Origin: Rufibacter roseolus
GTDB lineage: Bacteria; Bacteroidota; Bacteroidia; Cytophagales; Hymenobacteraceae
Direction: 5' to 3'
DNA length: 64,000 nucleotides
Assembly (NCBI RefSeq): GCF_017916365.1
Contig: NZ_JAFMSU010000001.1
Span: 62,001-126,000, forward strand
Below are positions 56,734-63,965 of this stretch, piece after piece. The stretch's first letter is position 1. The number at the start of each line of letters is the position of its first letter. The notes beneath the pieces were generated by a model. The model did no database searches and was not told where the DNA came from. It worked only from the letters and a program-made list of their open reading frames with translations. The position numbers and the translations under genes are program-made.

Positions 56734-59700
56734 ATGACCATGAGAGAACTTTTACCCTTGAGGGTAATCCTGCTTCAGATTTGCGCCTGGCTAATAGGCC
56801 CCGCTGTGGCCTTGGCCCAATTGCCGGCTCTGCCATCTGACTCCCCATCGTACACCGTACTGTTGGCCGGCCGCTCGGCGCCTGGCCAAAGCTCCACCGC
56901 GCCGCTGCCGCTGATGCAAAACCAACTCAAGAGCGCGGGCAAAAACAGCACCGTTGTATTCATCGGCAACCCGTTCCAGCCCGCCAGATTACCTAGCGTT
57001 TCTGCCGCCAACCGCAAAGAACTGGAGGCTCAACTCCAGACCCAGCTCAATTACCTGCAGGGCTATGAAGGAAAGATCATTCTCATGCCGGGCGAGCACG
57101 ATGCCAAAGGCCGTTTGGTGCCCGAGGTCAGAAACCAGGAACGCTTCATCTCCCAGTACCTGAAAAACGAGCAGCTCATTCAGCCGGAGAACTACTGCCC
57201 CGGCCCCGCAGACATTGCCCTCACCGATGATGTGCACCTGCTCCTGCTGGACACCCAGTGGCTTCTGCCCAACCGCCGCATGGACGACGACAAAGAACAG
57301 CGCGGTTGCCCCACCACCGGCGGCACCGCCACACTGGCTGCCCTGGATGACGTGCTGCGCAGCAACGAGGACAAGAACCTGCTGGTAGCCATGAGCATAT
57401 CGCCGGAGATAAAGGGCCTGGAATACCGCCTCATGCACCGTCAGTTGGCCCAGATGTATAGCCAGCACAAAGGGCTGGTCCACGCCGAGGGGAACTCCGC
57501 GGCCCTGACCCATGCCTTCCATGACAGCATCCATTACCTGGGCGCCGGAGCCGGCATGAAAAAACTGCCTCAGCCCCACGACACACAACCATCTTTCAAA
57601 CAGGCCTCGGCAGGGCTGGTGAAGCTAATGTACTTCCCCAACGGCGAAACCTGGCTGGAGATTTGGACCGCGCCAGACGCGCAAAGCGCCCAGGGACAGG
57701 TGGCTCACCGCATGCTGCTTTCCCGCAAACCCACCCAGAAACAACTGGAGGAGCAAACAAAGAAAATGAACATCAGCTTCGCGGGGAAAACGGCCACGCT
57801 GCCCGCCAGCCAAGTGTACAGAGCCAGCGGTTTCCGGGAGTGGCTCCTGGGCCAGAACTACCGCCCTGAGTGGGAAGCGCCCGTTACCTTGCCGGTTTTT
57901 GACATAGGAACCCAGAACGGCGGCCTCAAAGTGGTGCAGCGCGGAGGTGGTTTCCAGACCGTGTCTTTGCGGCTGGAAGACAGCACCGGTCGCCAGTACG
58001 TGCTGCGTTCCGTAGAAAAGTACCCAGACGCGGCCCTGCCCCGTATCCTGCGCCAGACCCTGGCCGCCGATGTGGTAAAAGATCAGATCTCGGCCTCGCA
58101 CCCGTACGGCTCCCTGGTGGCACCAAAGCTCGCCGATGCCGTGGGCGTGTATCACACCAACCCGCAGTATTTCGTGATTCCGGATGACCCCAGGTTTGGC
58201 AGGTACCTCAAAGGGTTCGCTAATACCATTGGCCTGTTTGAGGAGCGCCCCGATGAGGATATGTCTGACATGCCCAGCTTCGGGAACGCCAAAAACGTGG
58301 TAGGCACTGACAAAGTCCTGGAAAACACCCTGGAAGACCAGAACGATGAAGTAGACCAGCTGAGCCTGCTGCGCGCGCGCCTCCTGGATTTCTTCATGGC
58401 CGACTGGGACCGCCACGATGACCAGTGGCGCTGGGCCGAGTTTGAGAAAGAAGGCAAAGGAAAGATCTATAAACCCATCCCGCGCGACCGCGACCAGGCT
58501 TTCTTCGTGAACCAGGGCGTGATTCCAAACATCGCCAGCCGGCGCTGGATTCTTCCCAAGGTGCAGGGTTTTGACGAGAGCCTGCGCGACATCAAAGGCT
58601 TCAACTTCAACAACCGGTACTTTGACCGCTACTTCCTCACCGGCCTGGAGCGCTCTGACTGGGTAGCCATGGCCGATTCTGTCCGCGCCAGCCTCACCGA
58701 CGAAGCCATTGAAGAAGCCGTGGGCCAATTGCCGCCTGAGATCCAGAAAATCTCCGGAGCCCGTCTGGCCAACACCTTAAAAGCACGCCGCGCCTACATA
58801 AAACGCGATGCCGAGGACTACTATGAGTTCCTGGCCCAGAAAGTAGACGTAGTAGGCACCGACCTGGACGAGCGTTTTGAGGTGCAGCGAGAGGCCGGCG
58901 GCGCCACCCTGGTGACCATCTACAAAAAAGGCGGCAACTCCGCCAAAGACCAGCTCTACCGACGCCTCTTCCAACCCGGTGAAACCCGCGAGATCAGACT
59001 GTACGGTTTAGGTGGGGCAGATGAATTCAACGTGCAGGGCAAAGCCGAAGACGGCATCAGGGTAAGAATCATTGGGGGCGATGGCCAGGACAAGATCACG
59101 GACAGTTCCAGCGTGGCAGGCTTGCGCCGCCTCACCTACGTCTATGACCAGCCCAACGGGGCGCAGCTGCAGTTAGGCCCCGAGGCCCGTAACCTCACGC
59201 ACCTGCGCAAAACACCCGTGTATGACCGCAGAAGCTTCAACTACAATTACCTGGGGCCGCTGTTGTCCCTTGAATCTAACCGCGATGATGGTCTGTTGCT
59301 GGGCGCCGGCGTGTTGCTCAAAACCCAAGGTTTCCAGAAGCAGCCCTATGGCATGATGCAGCGCTTGGTGGGCACCTATGCTTTTAACACCCAATCCTTC
59401 CTGGTGGACTACGCCGCGCATTTCCCTAGACTGCGGTTAGGCATGGACGTGAAGCTGAACGTGAACTTCAAGAGCCCCGGCTTCGCCGAGAACTTCTTCG
59501 GGTTGGGCAATGAAACAGTCTTCAACCCAGACATTGACATAGATTACTACCGGTTCCAGTCATCGCAGCTTTATGCCAACGCTTTATTGGGTGGCAAGCT
59601 CAGCGAGTACGAGAGTCTCTTTGCGGGACCGGTGTACCAGAACGTGAACGTGGACCGCACCACCGACCGTTTCCTGCCAGATCAGTTAAAAGGGTCTGAC

Positions 59701-60294
59701 CAGTTTGTGGGGTATTATGAGCCAAAAGCCTATGCTGGTGCCCGGGTAGAGTACACCCTGGATTCCCGGGATCATCCGGCCTTGCCGGCCAAAGGTGTGT
59801 TCTGGCAGGTAGCCGGTGACGTGTTGAAAGGCGTAAACCAGAGCGCTTCAGACGTGGCGCGGGTGCATTCTCAATTTGCCCTCTACCAGACCATACGCAT
59901 TCCTCTGAAACTCACACTGGCTACCCGTTTCGGCGGCGGCCACACCTTCGGAGATGGCTTTGAGTTCTTCCAGGCGCAGTATCTGGATGGGCCTACCATG
60001 CTGCGGGGCTACCGGCGCAACCGCTTCAGTGGGCAGAGCAGCTTCTACAACAACACCGAGGCTCGCCTGCGCCTGTTCAGCTTCACCACGTATCTGTTCC
60101 CAGCCTCACTGGGTATCTTAGGGTTCCATGATATTGGGCGCGTATGGATGAAGAACGAAAACTCAGACAAGTGGCACCGAAGCTACGGCGGCGGACTGTG
60201 GATTTCACCCCTGAACCAGATTGTAATCTCCGCCGGGTTTGCCTCCACGCCAGAACAGAGCCAATTCCTGCTGAGAGCCGGTTTCCAGTTTTAG
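56734..60294 (+). CDS. Exported three-part protein: inactive phosphoesterase, kinase-like domain, BamA/TamA-type barrel
   Basis: 1186 residues. Signal peptide 1-29. Residues 35-330 follow a metallophosphoesterase fold, but metal-binding motifs are altered: GNP for GDN, PGEHDA for PGNHDW, and no HH or GHDH, so it is probably inactive. Residues 365-830 match the protein at 52511, with GGGFQTVSLRL, ADWDRHDDQWRW and IYKPIPRDRDQA. Residues 830-1186 form an outer-membrane barrel of the surface-antigen type (YLDGPTMLRGYRRNRFSGQSSFYNNTEARLRL, GILGFHDIGRVW), ending with FQF. The ATG at 56734 is chosen over a TTG at 56689 inside P36 copy 29. Confidence 0.82.
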   Translation: MTMRELLPLRVILLQICAWLIGPAVALAQLPALPSDSPSYTVLLAGRSAPGQSSTAPLPLMQNQLKSAGKNSTVVFIGNPFQPARLPSVSAANRKELEAQLQTQLNYLQGYEGKIILMPGEHDAKGRLVPEVRNQERFISQYLKNEQLIQPENYCPGPADIALTDDVHLLLLDTQWLLPNRRMDDDKEQRGCPTTGGTATLAALDDVLRSNEDKNLLVAMSISPEIKGLEYRLMHRQLAQMYSQHKGLVHAEGNSAALTHAFHDSIHYLGAGAGMKKLPQPHDTQPSFKQASAGLVKLMYFPNGETWLEIWTAPDAQSAQGQVAHRMLLSRKPTQKQLEEQTKKMNISFAGKTATLPASQVYRASGFREWLLGQNYRPEWEAPVTLPVFDIGTQNGGLKVVQRGGGFQTVSLRLEDSTGRQYVLRSVEKYPDAALPRILRQTLAADVVKDQISASHPYGSLVAPKLADAVGVYHTNPQYFVIPDDPRFGRYLKGFANTIGLFEERPDEDMSDMPSFGNAKNVVGTDKVLENTLEDQNDEVDQLSLLRARLLDFFMADWDRHDDQWRWAEFEKEGKGKIYKPIPRDRDQAFFVNQGVIPNIASRRWILPKVQGFDESLRDIKGFNFNNRYFDRYFLTGLERSDWVAMADSVRASLTDEAIEEAVGQLPPEIQKISGARLANTLKARRAYIKRDAEDYYEFLAQKVDVVGTDLDERFEVQREAGGATLVTIYKKGGNSAKDQLYRRLFQPGETREIRLYGLGGADEFNVQGKAEDGIRVRIIGGDGQDKITDSSSVAGLRRLTYVYDQPNGAQLQLGPEARNLTHLRKTPVYDRRSFNYNYLGPLLSLESNRDDGLLLGAGVLLKTQGFQKQPYGMMQRLVGTYAFNTQSFLVDYAAHFPRLRLGMDVKLNVNFKSPGFAENFFGLGNETVFNPDIDIDYYRFQSSQLYANALLGGKLSEYESLFAGPVYQNVNVDRTTDRFLPDQLKGSDQFVGYYEPKAYAGARVEYTLDSRDHPALPAKGVFWQVAGDVLKGVNQSASDVARVHSQFALYQTIRIPLKLTLATRFGGGHTFGDGFEFFQAQYLDGPTMLRGYRRNRFSGQSSFYNNTEARLRLFSFTTYLFPASLGILGFHDIGRVWMKNENSDKWHRSYGGGLWISPLNQIVISAGFASTPEQSQFLLRAGFQF

Positions 60295-60328
60295 GGTGAA
60301 CTTAGAAGGTTCTATTCTTGACGCATAT

Positions 60329-60485
60329 CGTCCCCCTTTAAAGGGGGTAGGGGGATGACTACTCGTGCTGATCAAGGCATTCCCGAATTGTAGGGGCAAT
60401 CACTTGTGGTTGCCCTTTCTCTTAGCAGAATTCACCGGTTCTTGATGCGACCTTGTCATCCCCCTATCCCCTTTAAAGGGGGACG
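60329..60485. repeat. Inverted repeat of the CGTCCCCCTTTAAAGGGGG type
   Basis: Arms 60329-60359 and 60455-60485, 31 nt each, 30 of 31 complementary. The interior has a smaller hairpin (AGGGGCAATC and GTGGTTGCCC, 60391-60416). It fills the gap after the large barrel gene, with no other content. Confidence 0.9.
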
Positions 60486-60510
60486 GAATGCTTGCAAACC
60501 ACTAACCTTT

Positions 60511-60552
60511 AAAACAGAAAAGGCTGACCTGCGGGTCAGCCTTTTCTGTTTT
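60511..60552. terminator. Terminator before the small minus-strand gene
   Basis: AAAACAGAAAAGGCTGACC pairs with GGTCAGCCTTTTCTGTTTT (19 bp, loop TGCG). The right T tract is also the left end of P36 copy 30. Confidence 0.92.
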
Positions 60553-60583
60553 GGGGCTCTTTTCTTGAAAAGAGCTGTTAAAC
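60548..60583. repeat. P36 palindrome copy 30
   Basis: Left GTTTTGGGGCTCTTTT, loop CTTG, right AAAAGAGCTGTTAAAC. The inner CTCTTTT/AAAAGAG replaces the usual CTGTTTT/AAAACAG: both sides changed, and pairing is kept. It ends 2 nt from the stop codon at 60586. Confidence 0.88.
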
Positions 60584-60585
60584 GC

Positions 60586-60846
60586 CTAGTTCAGGAAAAT
60601 GGAGAACAGCTCAAAACGGTTTGAGGAGAAACTCCAGTGTGAGGGCGATGGGTGAATCTCTTCGCCGGCATCGTCAATAATGGTCACCGCCATTCCTTCT
60701 TCCTGGTTCAAAGGCTCTGTAAAATGCTTTACTACATAAACATGCCCTTCCTGAACCCATTCTTCAGGCTCAAAGCTAGGAAGGGTGGCATCAATGCACT
60801 TGGCGTAAACCGCCATATAGCTAGGTGGATAGATCAGATTTACCAT
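60586..60846 (-). CDS. Small conserved protein of unknown function
   Basis: An 86-residue soluble protein (MVNLIYPPSYMAVYAKCID, EEWVQEGHVYVVKHFTEPLN, MAVTIIDDAGEEIHPSPSHWSF) with Trp-rich, beta-like pattern. Similar small proteins with this opening occur in Bacteroidetes, without function. A single gene with a terminator and P36 just past its stop. Confidence 0.6.
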   Translation of the reverse strand: MVNLIYPPSYMAVYAKCIDATLPSFEPEEWVQEGHVYVVKHFTEPLNQEEGMAVTIIDDAGEEIHPSPSHWSFSSNRFELFSIFLN

Positions 60847-61105
60847 GTCTTATTAACTATAAACAGGTGAGAAAAATTCCGACGGCACATGACTCTCTTC
60901 TTTGCTGTTCTCTTAAACTCCTCCGTCCAGATCACATGTACCTCGGGATATTGGTATGACTAGTTTACGCACGGATTCTGACTTTTCCAACTCCGCGGGT
61001 TAGAATTTCTCGGCCAGAAGACACCCTCTTTTTCATCTGCTCGTACAAACACATGCCGGCTCTGCCGGTTTTTACTTGTTTTTGAAATATAAATCATACT
61101 GCACC

Positions 61106-61348
61106 ATGGAAAACGACAATAAGTTTAACGAAAAGGAAAAGCTGCCTAACGGAAAAGAATCTCAAGATGAGCTGAAAAACACCTCAGAGGAACCAGGTGC
61201 CGAGGCCAAAGGCAACGCCAGTTTCAAACAGGGTGGCCAGCAGCCGGGCAACAGCCAAGGCGGCCAGGGCGGCAAATCCACAGACGAAGACGAGAACTCC
61301 CGCCATGATACCGGTGATGAACTGAGCGTTTTTGGCCGTTTAGATAGT
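61106..61348 (+). CDS. Small hydrophilic, disordered protein
   Basis: An 80-residue protein, low in hydrophobic residues, Gly/Gln/Asn/Glu-rich (begins MENDNKFNEKEK, middle has GGQQPGNSQGGQGGK, end DELSVFGRLDS). Probably unstructured; a stress-protectant type is possible but not shown. The ATG at 61106 is preferred to one 10 codons upstream. It lies 25 nt before the MBL gene and may be co-transcribed with it. Confidence 0.55.
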
Positions 61349-61373
61349 TAATCAACCTGATCTGGACAGATAT

Positions 61374-62474
61374 ATGCAAGACCAGTTAACCAACGTTCTT
61401 CGGCAGAAGCAGCACTCCACTTTTCACGTGGCACCAGGTGTCATGGGCATGGAGATTGTGTTTGTGAACCTGTACTACATTGAGAACCCAGACAAGTCCT
61501 GGGTATTGATAGATGCCGGTCTATACGGCTCTGCCGATAGGATCAGAAAGGCCGCTGAGGACAAGTTTGGCAAAGGCAACCCGCCCAAAGCCATTCTGCT
61601 CACGCACGGCCACTTTGACCACGTAGGCGCCCTGCAAACCCTGGCCGACATCTGGCAGGTGCCCGTGTACGCGCATCCGCTGGAGCTGCCTTACCTTACC
61701 GGTTTGTCCAGCTACCCTCCGCCAGACTCCAGCGTGGGCGGCGGCGGCATGGCTTACCTGTCTTTCATGTATCCTAAAAAGCCCATCACCTTCAGGGGCC
61801 GGCTGGAACTGCTTCCCTCAGACGGATCAGTACCGTTTCTGCCCGAGTGGAAGTGGCTGGAAACGCCGGGCCACTCGCCGGGGCACGTTTCCTTCTTCAG
61901 GGAGCATGACCGGTTGCTTATTGCCGGCGATGCCTTTGTGACCAGGAAACCAGAATCTGCATTGGCGGTGCTTACCCAGAAACAGGAAGTCTGCGGACCT
62001 CCGGCGTATTTCACGCCAGACTGGGTTTCGGCCCGCGCCTCGGTAAGGAAACTCCATGACCTGCGGCCGGAGATTGCGGCCACCGGCCACGGCCTGCCTA
62101 TGCAAGGCCAGGAACTGAAGCAAGGCCTGGATGAGCTGTCGCGGTTGTTTGACCAATTGGCCATTCCGTCTAAAGGACGCTATGTACCCGAGCCTGCCAT
62201 CACAGACCGCAACGGCGTGGTTCAGCTCCCGCCAAACGTGAGCAATACCGTGCCTAAGGTCCTGGCTACCGCCGGATTAGTAGCCCTGGCAGGTCTGGCC
62301 ACTTACGCCCTCACCAAACGGCGTAAAAGCAACCGAACCTATGCCCGTGTGAAAAGAACCTGGCCAGGCTATGCCAGCAACCCTTATAACCGGTCATCGT
62401 CTGAACCGCACGTGCAGGAACATGCTTCCTTCACCCATGACCAGGATGACAACATCACCAACAATTACCCGTAA
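61374..62474 (+). CDS. Metallo-beta-lactamase-fold hydrolase with C-terminal membrane helix
   Basis: A 366-residue hydrolase. The di-metal motif LTHGHFDHVGAL (HxHxDH) is present, with ETPGHSPGHVSF and LLIAGDAFV later, giving the usual set of His/Asp ligands. Residues 296-315 are a membrane helix (VLATAGLVALAGLATYALTKRR), followed by a basic tail; this suggests anchoring to the inner membrane by the C-terminal part. The substrate is unknown. It forms a cluster with a small hydrophilic protein before and a PRC-barrel protein convergent after. Confidence 0.85.
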   Translation: MQDQLTNVLRQKQHSTFHVAPGVMGMEIVFVNLYYIENPDKSWVLIDAGLYGSADRIRKAAEDKFGKGNPPKAILLTHGHFDHVGALQTLADIWQVPVYAHPLELPYLTGLSSYPPPDSSVGGGGMAYLSFMYPKKPITFRGRLELLPSDGSVPFLPEWKWLETPGHSPGHVSFFREHDRLLIAGDAFVTRKPESALAVLTQKQEVCGPPAYFTPDWVSARASVRKLHDLRPEIAATGHGLPMQGQELKQGLDELSRLFDQLAIPSKGRYVPEPAITDRNGVVQLPPNVSNTVPKVLATAGLVALAGLATYALTKRRKSNRTYARVKRTWPGYASNPYNRSSSEPHVQEHASFTHDQDDNITNNYP

Positions 62475-62500
62475 AGAGAGCCAAAGGGTTTAAATGCATA

Positions 62501-62536
62501 AGAGGGCACGCCGTTTAAAGCGTGCCCTCTTTTTTT
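62501..62536. terminator. Terminator after the MBL gene
   Basis: AGAGGGCACGC pairs with GCGTGCCCTCT (11 bp, loop of 8), then seven Ts. Confidence 0.9.
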
Positions 62537-62572
62537 GTGCCCCATTGGCTAATGCCTATAAGGTGAAAACCC

Positions 62573-62608
62573 GTTTTGGAGCCGATTTAGAAAAACCAGC
62601 TCCAAAAC
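62573..62608. repeat. P36 palindrome copy 31
   Basis: Left GTTTTGGAGCCGATTT, loop AGAA, right AAACCAGCTCCAAAAC; 14 of 16 pairs, flanks CCC and GGG extend it to 17. It is 15 nt from the stop of the PRC-barrel gene. Confidence 0.9.
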
Positions 62609-62623
62609 GGGATTACAATCCTA

Positions 62624-63448
62624 CTACAAGCCGATGGCTTTCCGTTTCAAGGCAGTGAATTCCTCTTGGGTGATGGTCCCCTGCTCTAGCATTGCGCGCA
62701 GCCTTTCAATGGTGGCAATGTCTTCCTGAACAGGTCTGCTTTCCATTCCAGCGCTTGAGCCCATGGAGCCTATACTGGAGGTAGAATGCAAGCCGGTTCC
62801 TGACCCCATCCCAGAAGTGGAATGCATACCAGACCCTGAACCTAAGCCAGAGTCTGCGTGCATGCCTGGGTTAGTGTTGAAGTTGGGGTTTGTGTTGAAG
62901 TTAGACGTAGAAGTATGGAGGTGGCTTTGGTCCTGCGGCATGGTTTGGGACCGCTGGTGCCGATTTCCATAGAACCTATCCTCATTGAACTGGTCTCGGC
63001 CGTAGAAGTCTGCATTAGGAGATGCCTGGGCCGTAGTCTGCTGCGCGTAGGTGTCATTAGGGCTGGTTACCGCGTGCATAACCCGGTACTCGTACTCAGA
63101 GTCCACGGCTCCGCCCCGGTAAAAAGGGAAACGGGCCAGGGAGTTCCTATCCAGGCTAATGAACACCTGATCGCCGTCATCGTCTAACTGCGCCGCCCCA
63201 ATAGGGATAAGGATATGCCGCGGGTCTGTGTCCACGAGCACGTGCTCCTTGTCTACGTCTATGTCAAGGTACCGCACTTTCATGAGCTCGCGGTCTACAA
63301 TGAGGTCATCTACCTTGCCTATGCGTTTGCCGTCTGAGCCAATCACTTCCCAGCCGCGCACGTCCAGGTTATGGTTGGCCACTTTGAAATCTCTCAAATC
63401 GTGTAAGGGGGCCAGCCGTGCCAGTCCCTCGTTTGCATGGTTTGCCAT
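62624..63448 (-). CDS. PRC-barrel protein with Gly/Ser-repeat linker and C-terminal SHOCT-like motif
   Basis: A 274-residue protein. Residues 15-130 form a PRC-barrel-type domain (LRDFKVANHNLDVRGWEVIGSDGKRIGKVDDLIVDRELMKVRYLDIDVD, ...HILIPIGAAQLDDDGDQVFIS). Residues 165-235 are a linker of short repeats rich in Gly, Ser, Met and His (GMHSTSGMGSGTGLHSTSSIGSM). The last 30 (IERLRAMLEQGTITQEEFTALKRKAIGL) match the SHOCT (short C-terminal) module. PRC-barrel proteins of this kind are often stress-related; the exact role is unknown. P36 copy 31 follows. Confidence 0.82.
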   Translation of the reverse strand: MANHANEGLARLAPLHDLRDFKVANHNLDVRGWEVIGSDGKRIGKVDDLIVDRELMKVRYLDIDVDKEHVLVDTDPRHILIPIGAAQLDDDGDQVFISLDRNSLARFPFYRGGAVDSEYEYRVMHAVTSPNDTYAQQTTAQASPNADFYGRDQFNEDRFYGNRHQRSQTMPQDQSHLHTSTSNFNTNPNFNTNPGMHADSGLGSGSGMHSTSGMGSGTGLHSTSSIGSMGSSAGMESRPVQEDIATIERLRAMLEQGTITQEEFTALKRKAIGL

Positions 63449-63475
63449 TGGTTTCTTGTTTTTAGGGTTATTTGA

Positions 63476-63667
63476 TCAATAAGACAGAAAACCAGGGACC
63501 AAGGACATGATCATCCCAGAGGTAGGGGCGCCTGTGGTTTCAGGGTTTCCGCCCTGCGCCTCAAAGAAGTATTTGTATAAAAGATAGCCTACCACCAGCA
63601 GTATAAGCAGGACTATAATCCAGGCCCAGCTGGAGCGTTTTTTGGGTTCAATGTTTATTTCAGCCAT
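63476..63667 (-). CDS. Small single-pass membrane protein
   Basis: A 63-residue protein: polar, Lys/Arg-containing start, membrane helix SSWAWIIVLLILLVVGYLLYKYFF (residues 12-35), then a Gly/Pro/Thr-rich end. Upstream, the 13-nt leader ACAAAATAAAACT is shared with two small lipoprotein genes 28 kb away. It is 27 nt before the PRC-barrel gene start, so they are probably co-transcribed. Confidence 0.7.
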   Translation of the reverse strand: MAEINIEPKKRSSWAWIIVLLILLVVGYLLYKYFFEAQGGNPETTGAPTSGMIMSLVPGFLSY

Positions 63668-63680
63668 AGTTTTATTTTGT
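63668..63680 (-). promoter_or_regulatory. Shared A-rich translation leader, copy 3
   Basis: ACAAAATAAAACT directly before the ATG of the small membrane protein, identical to the leaders at 34982 and 35227. Confidence 0.5.
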
Positions 63681-63762
63681 TTAGATCAATACGGCAATAC
63701 CGTTTAATTGCGTACGAAGCTTTTTTACAGAGGTTTATCCTCAGCCAAACACAAACAAAACA

Positions 63763-63900
63763 ATGGAGAGTAGCAACCGGGCGTCAACATCGGCGAAGCC
63801 AACCGCAGGCCGTGGCGCGGCACCTGGTTTAAACAACCAGGTTTCTGGAGAAAATCAGGGATATGAATTTTCTTTTACCCGCAGGCAAGTAGTCACTTAA
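63763..63900 (+). CDS. Possible 45-residue small protein
   Basis: ATG at 63763 opens 45 codons (MESSNRASTSAKPTAGRGAA, ending FSFTRRQVVT) with leader AACAAAACA. Composition (Ser, Gly, Asn, Gln) resembles the disordered protein at 61106. No homologue known; treat as tentative. Confidence 0.35.
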   Translation: MESSNRASTSAKPTAGRGAAPGLNNQVSGENQGYEFSFTRRQVVT

Positions 63901-63965
63901 TCTCTGGGCTGAAGATGCCGCCTATCAACCTTTTGCCAGGCTATTGCTCAAAAAAGAAGCCTGCC

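Noticed and set aside
57625..58728. 367-codon minus-strand frame
   Set aside because: Shadow of the 1186-residue gene; no signal, domain or leader.
62766..62960. Repeats in the PRC-barrel gene resembling a CRISPR or tandem array
   Set aside because: They are in-frame Gly/Ser/Met/His codon repeats of a protein linker, of irregular length.
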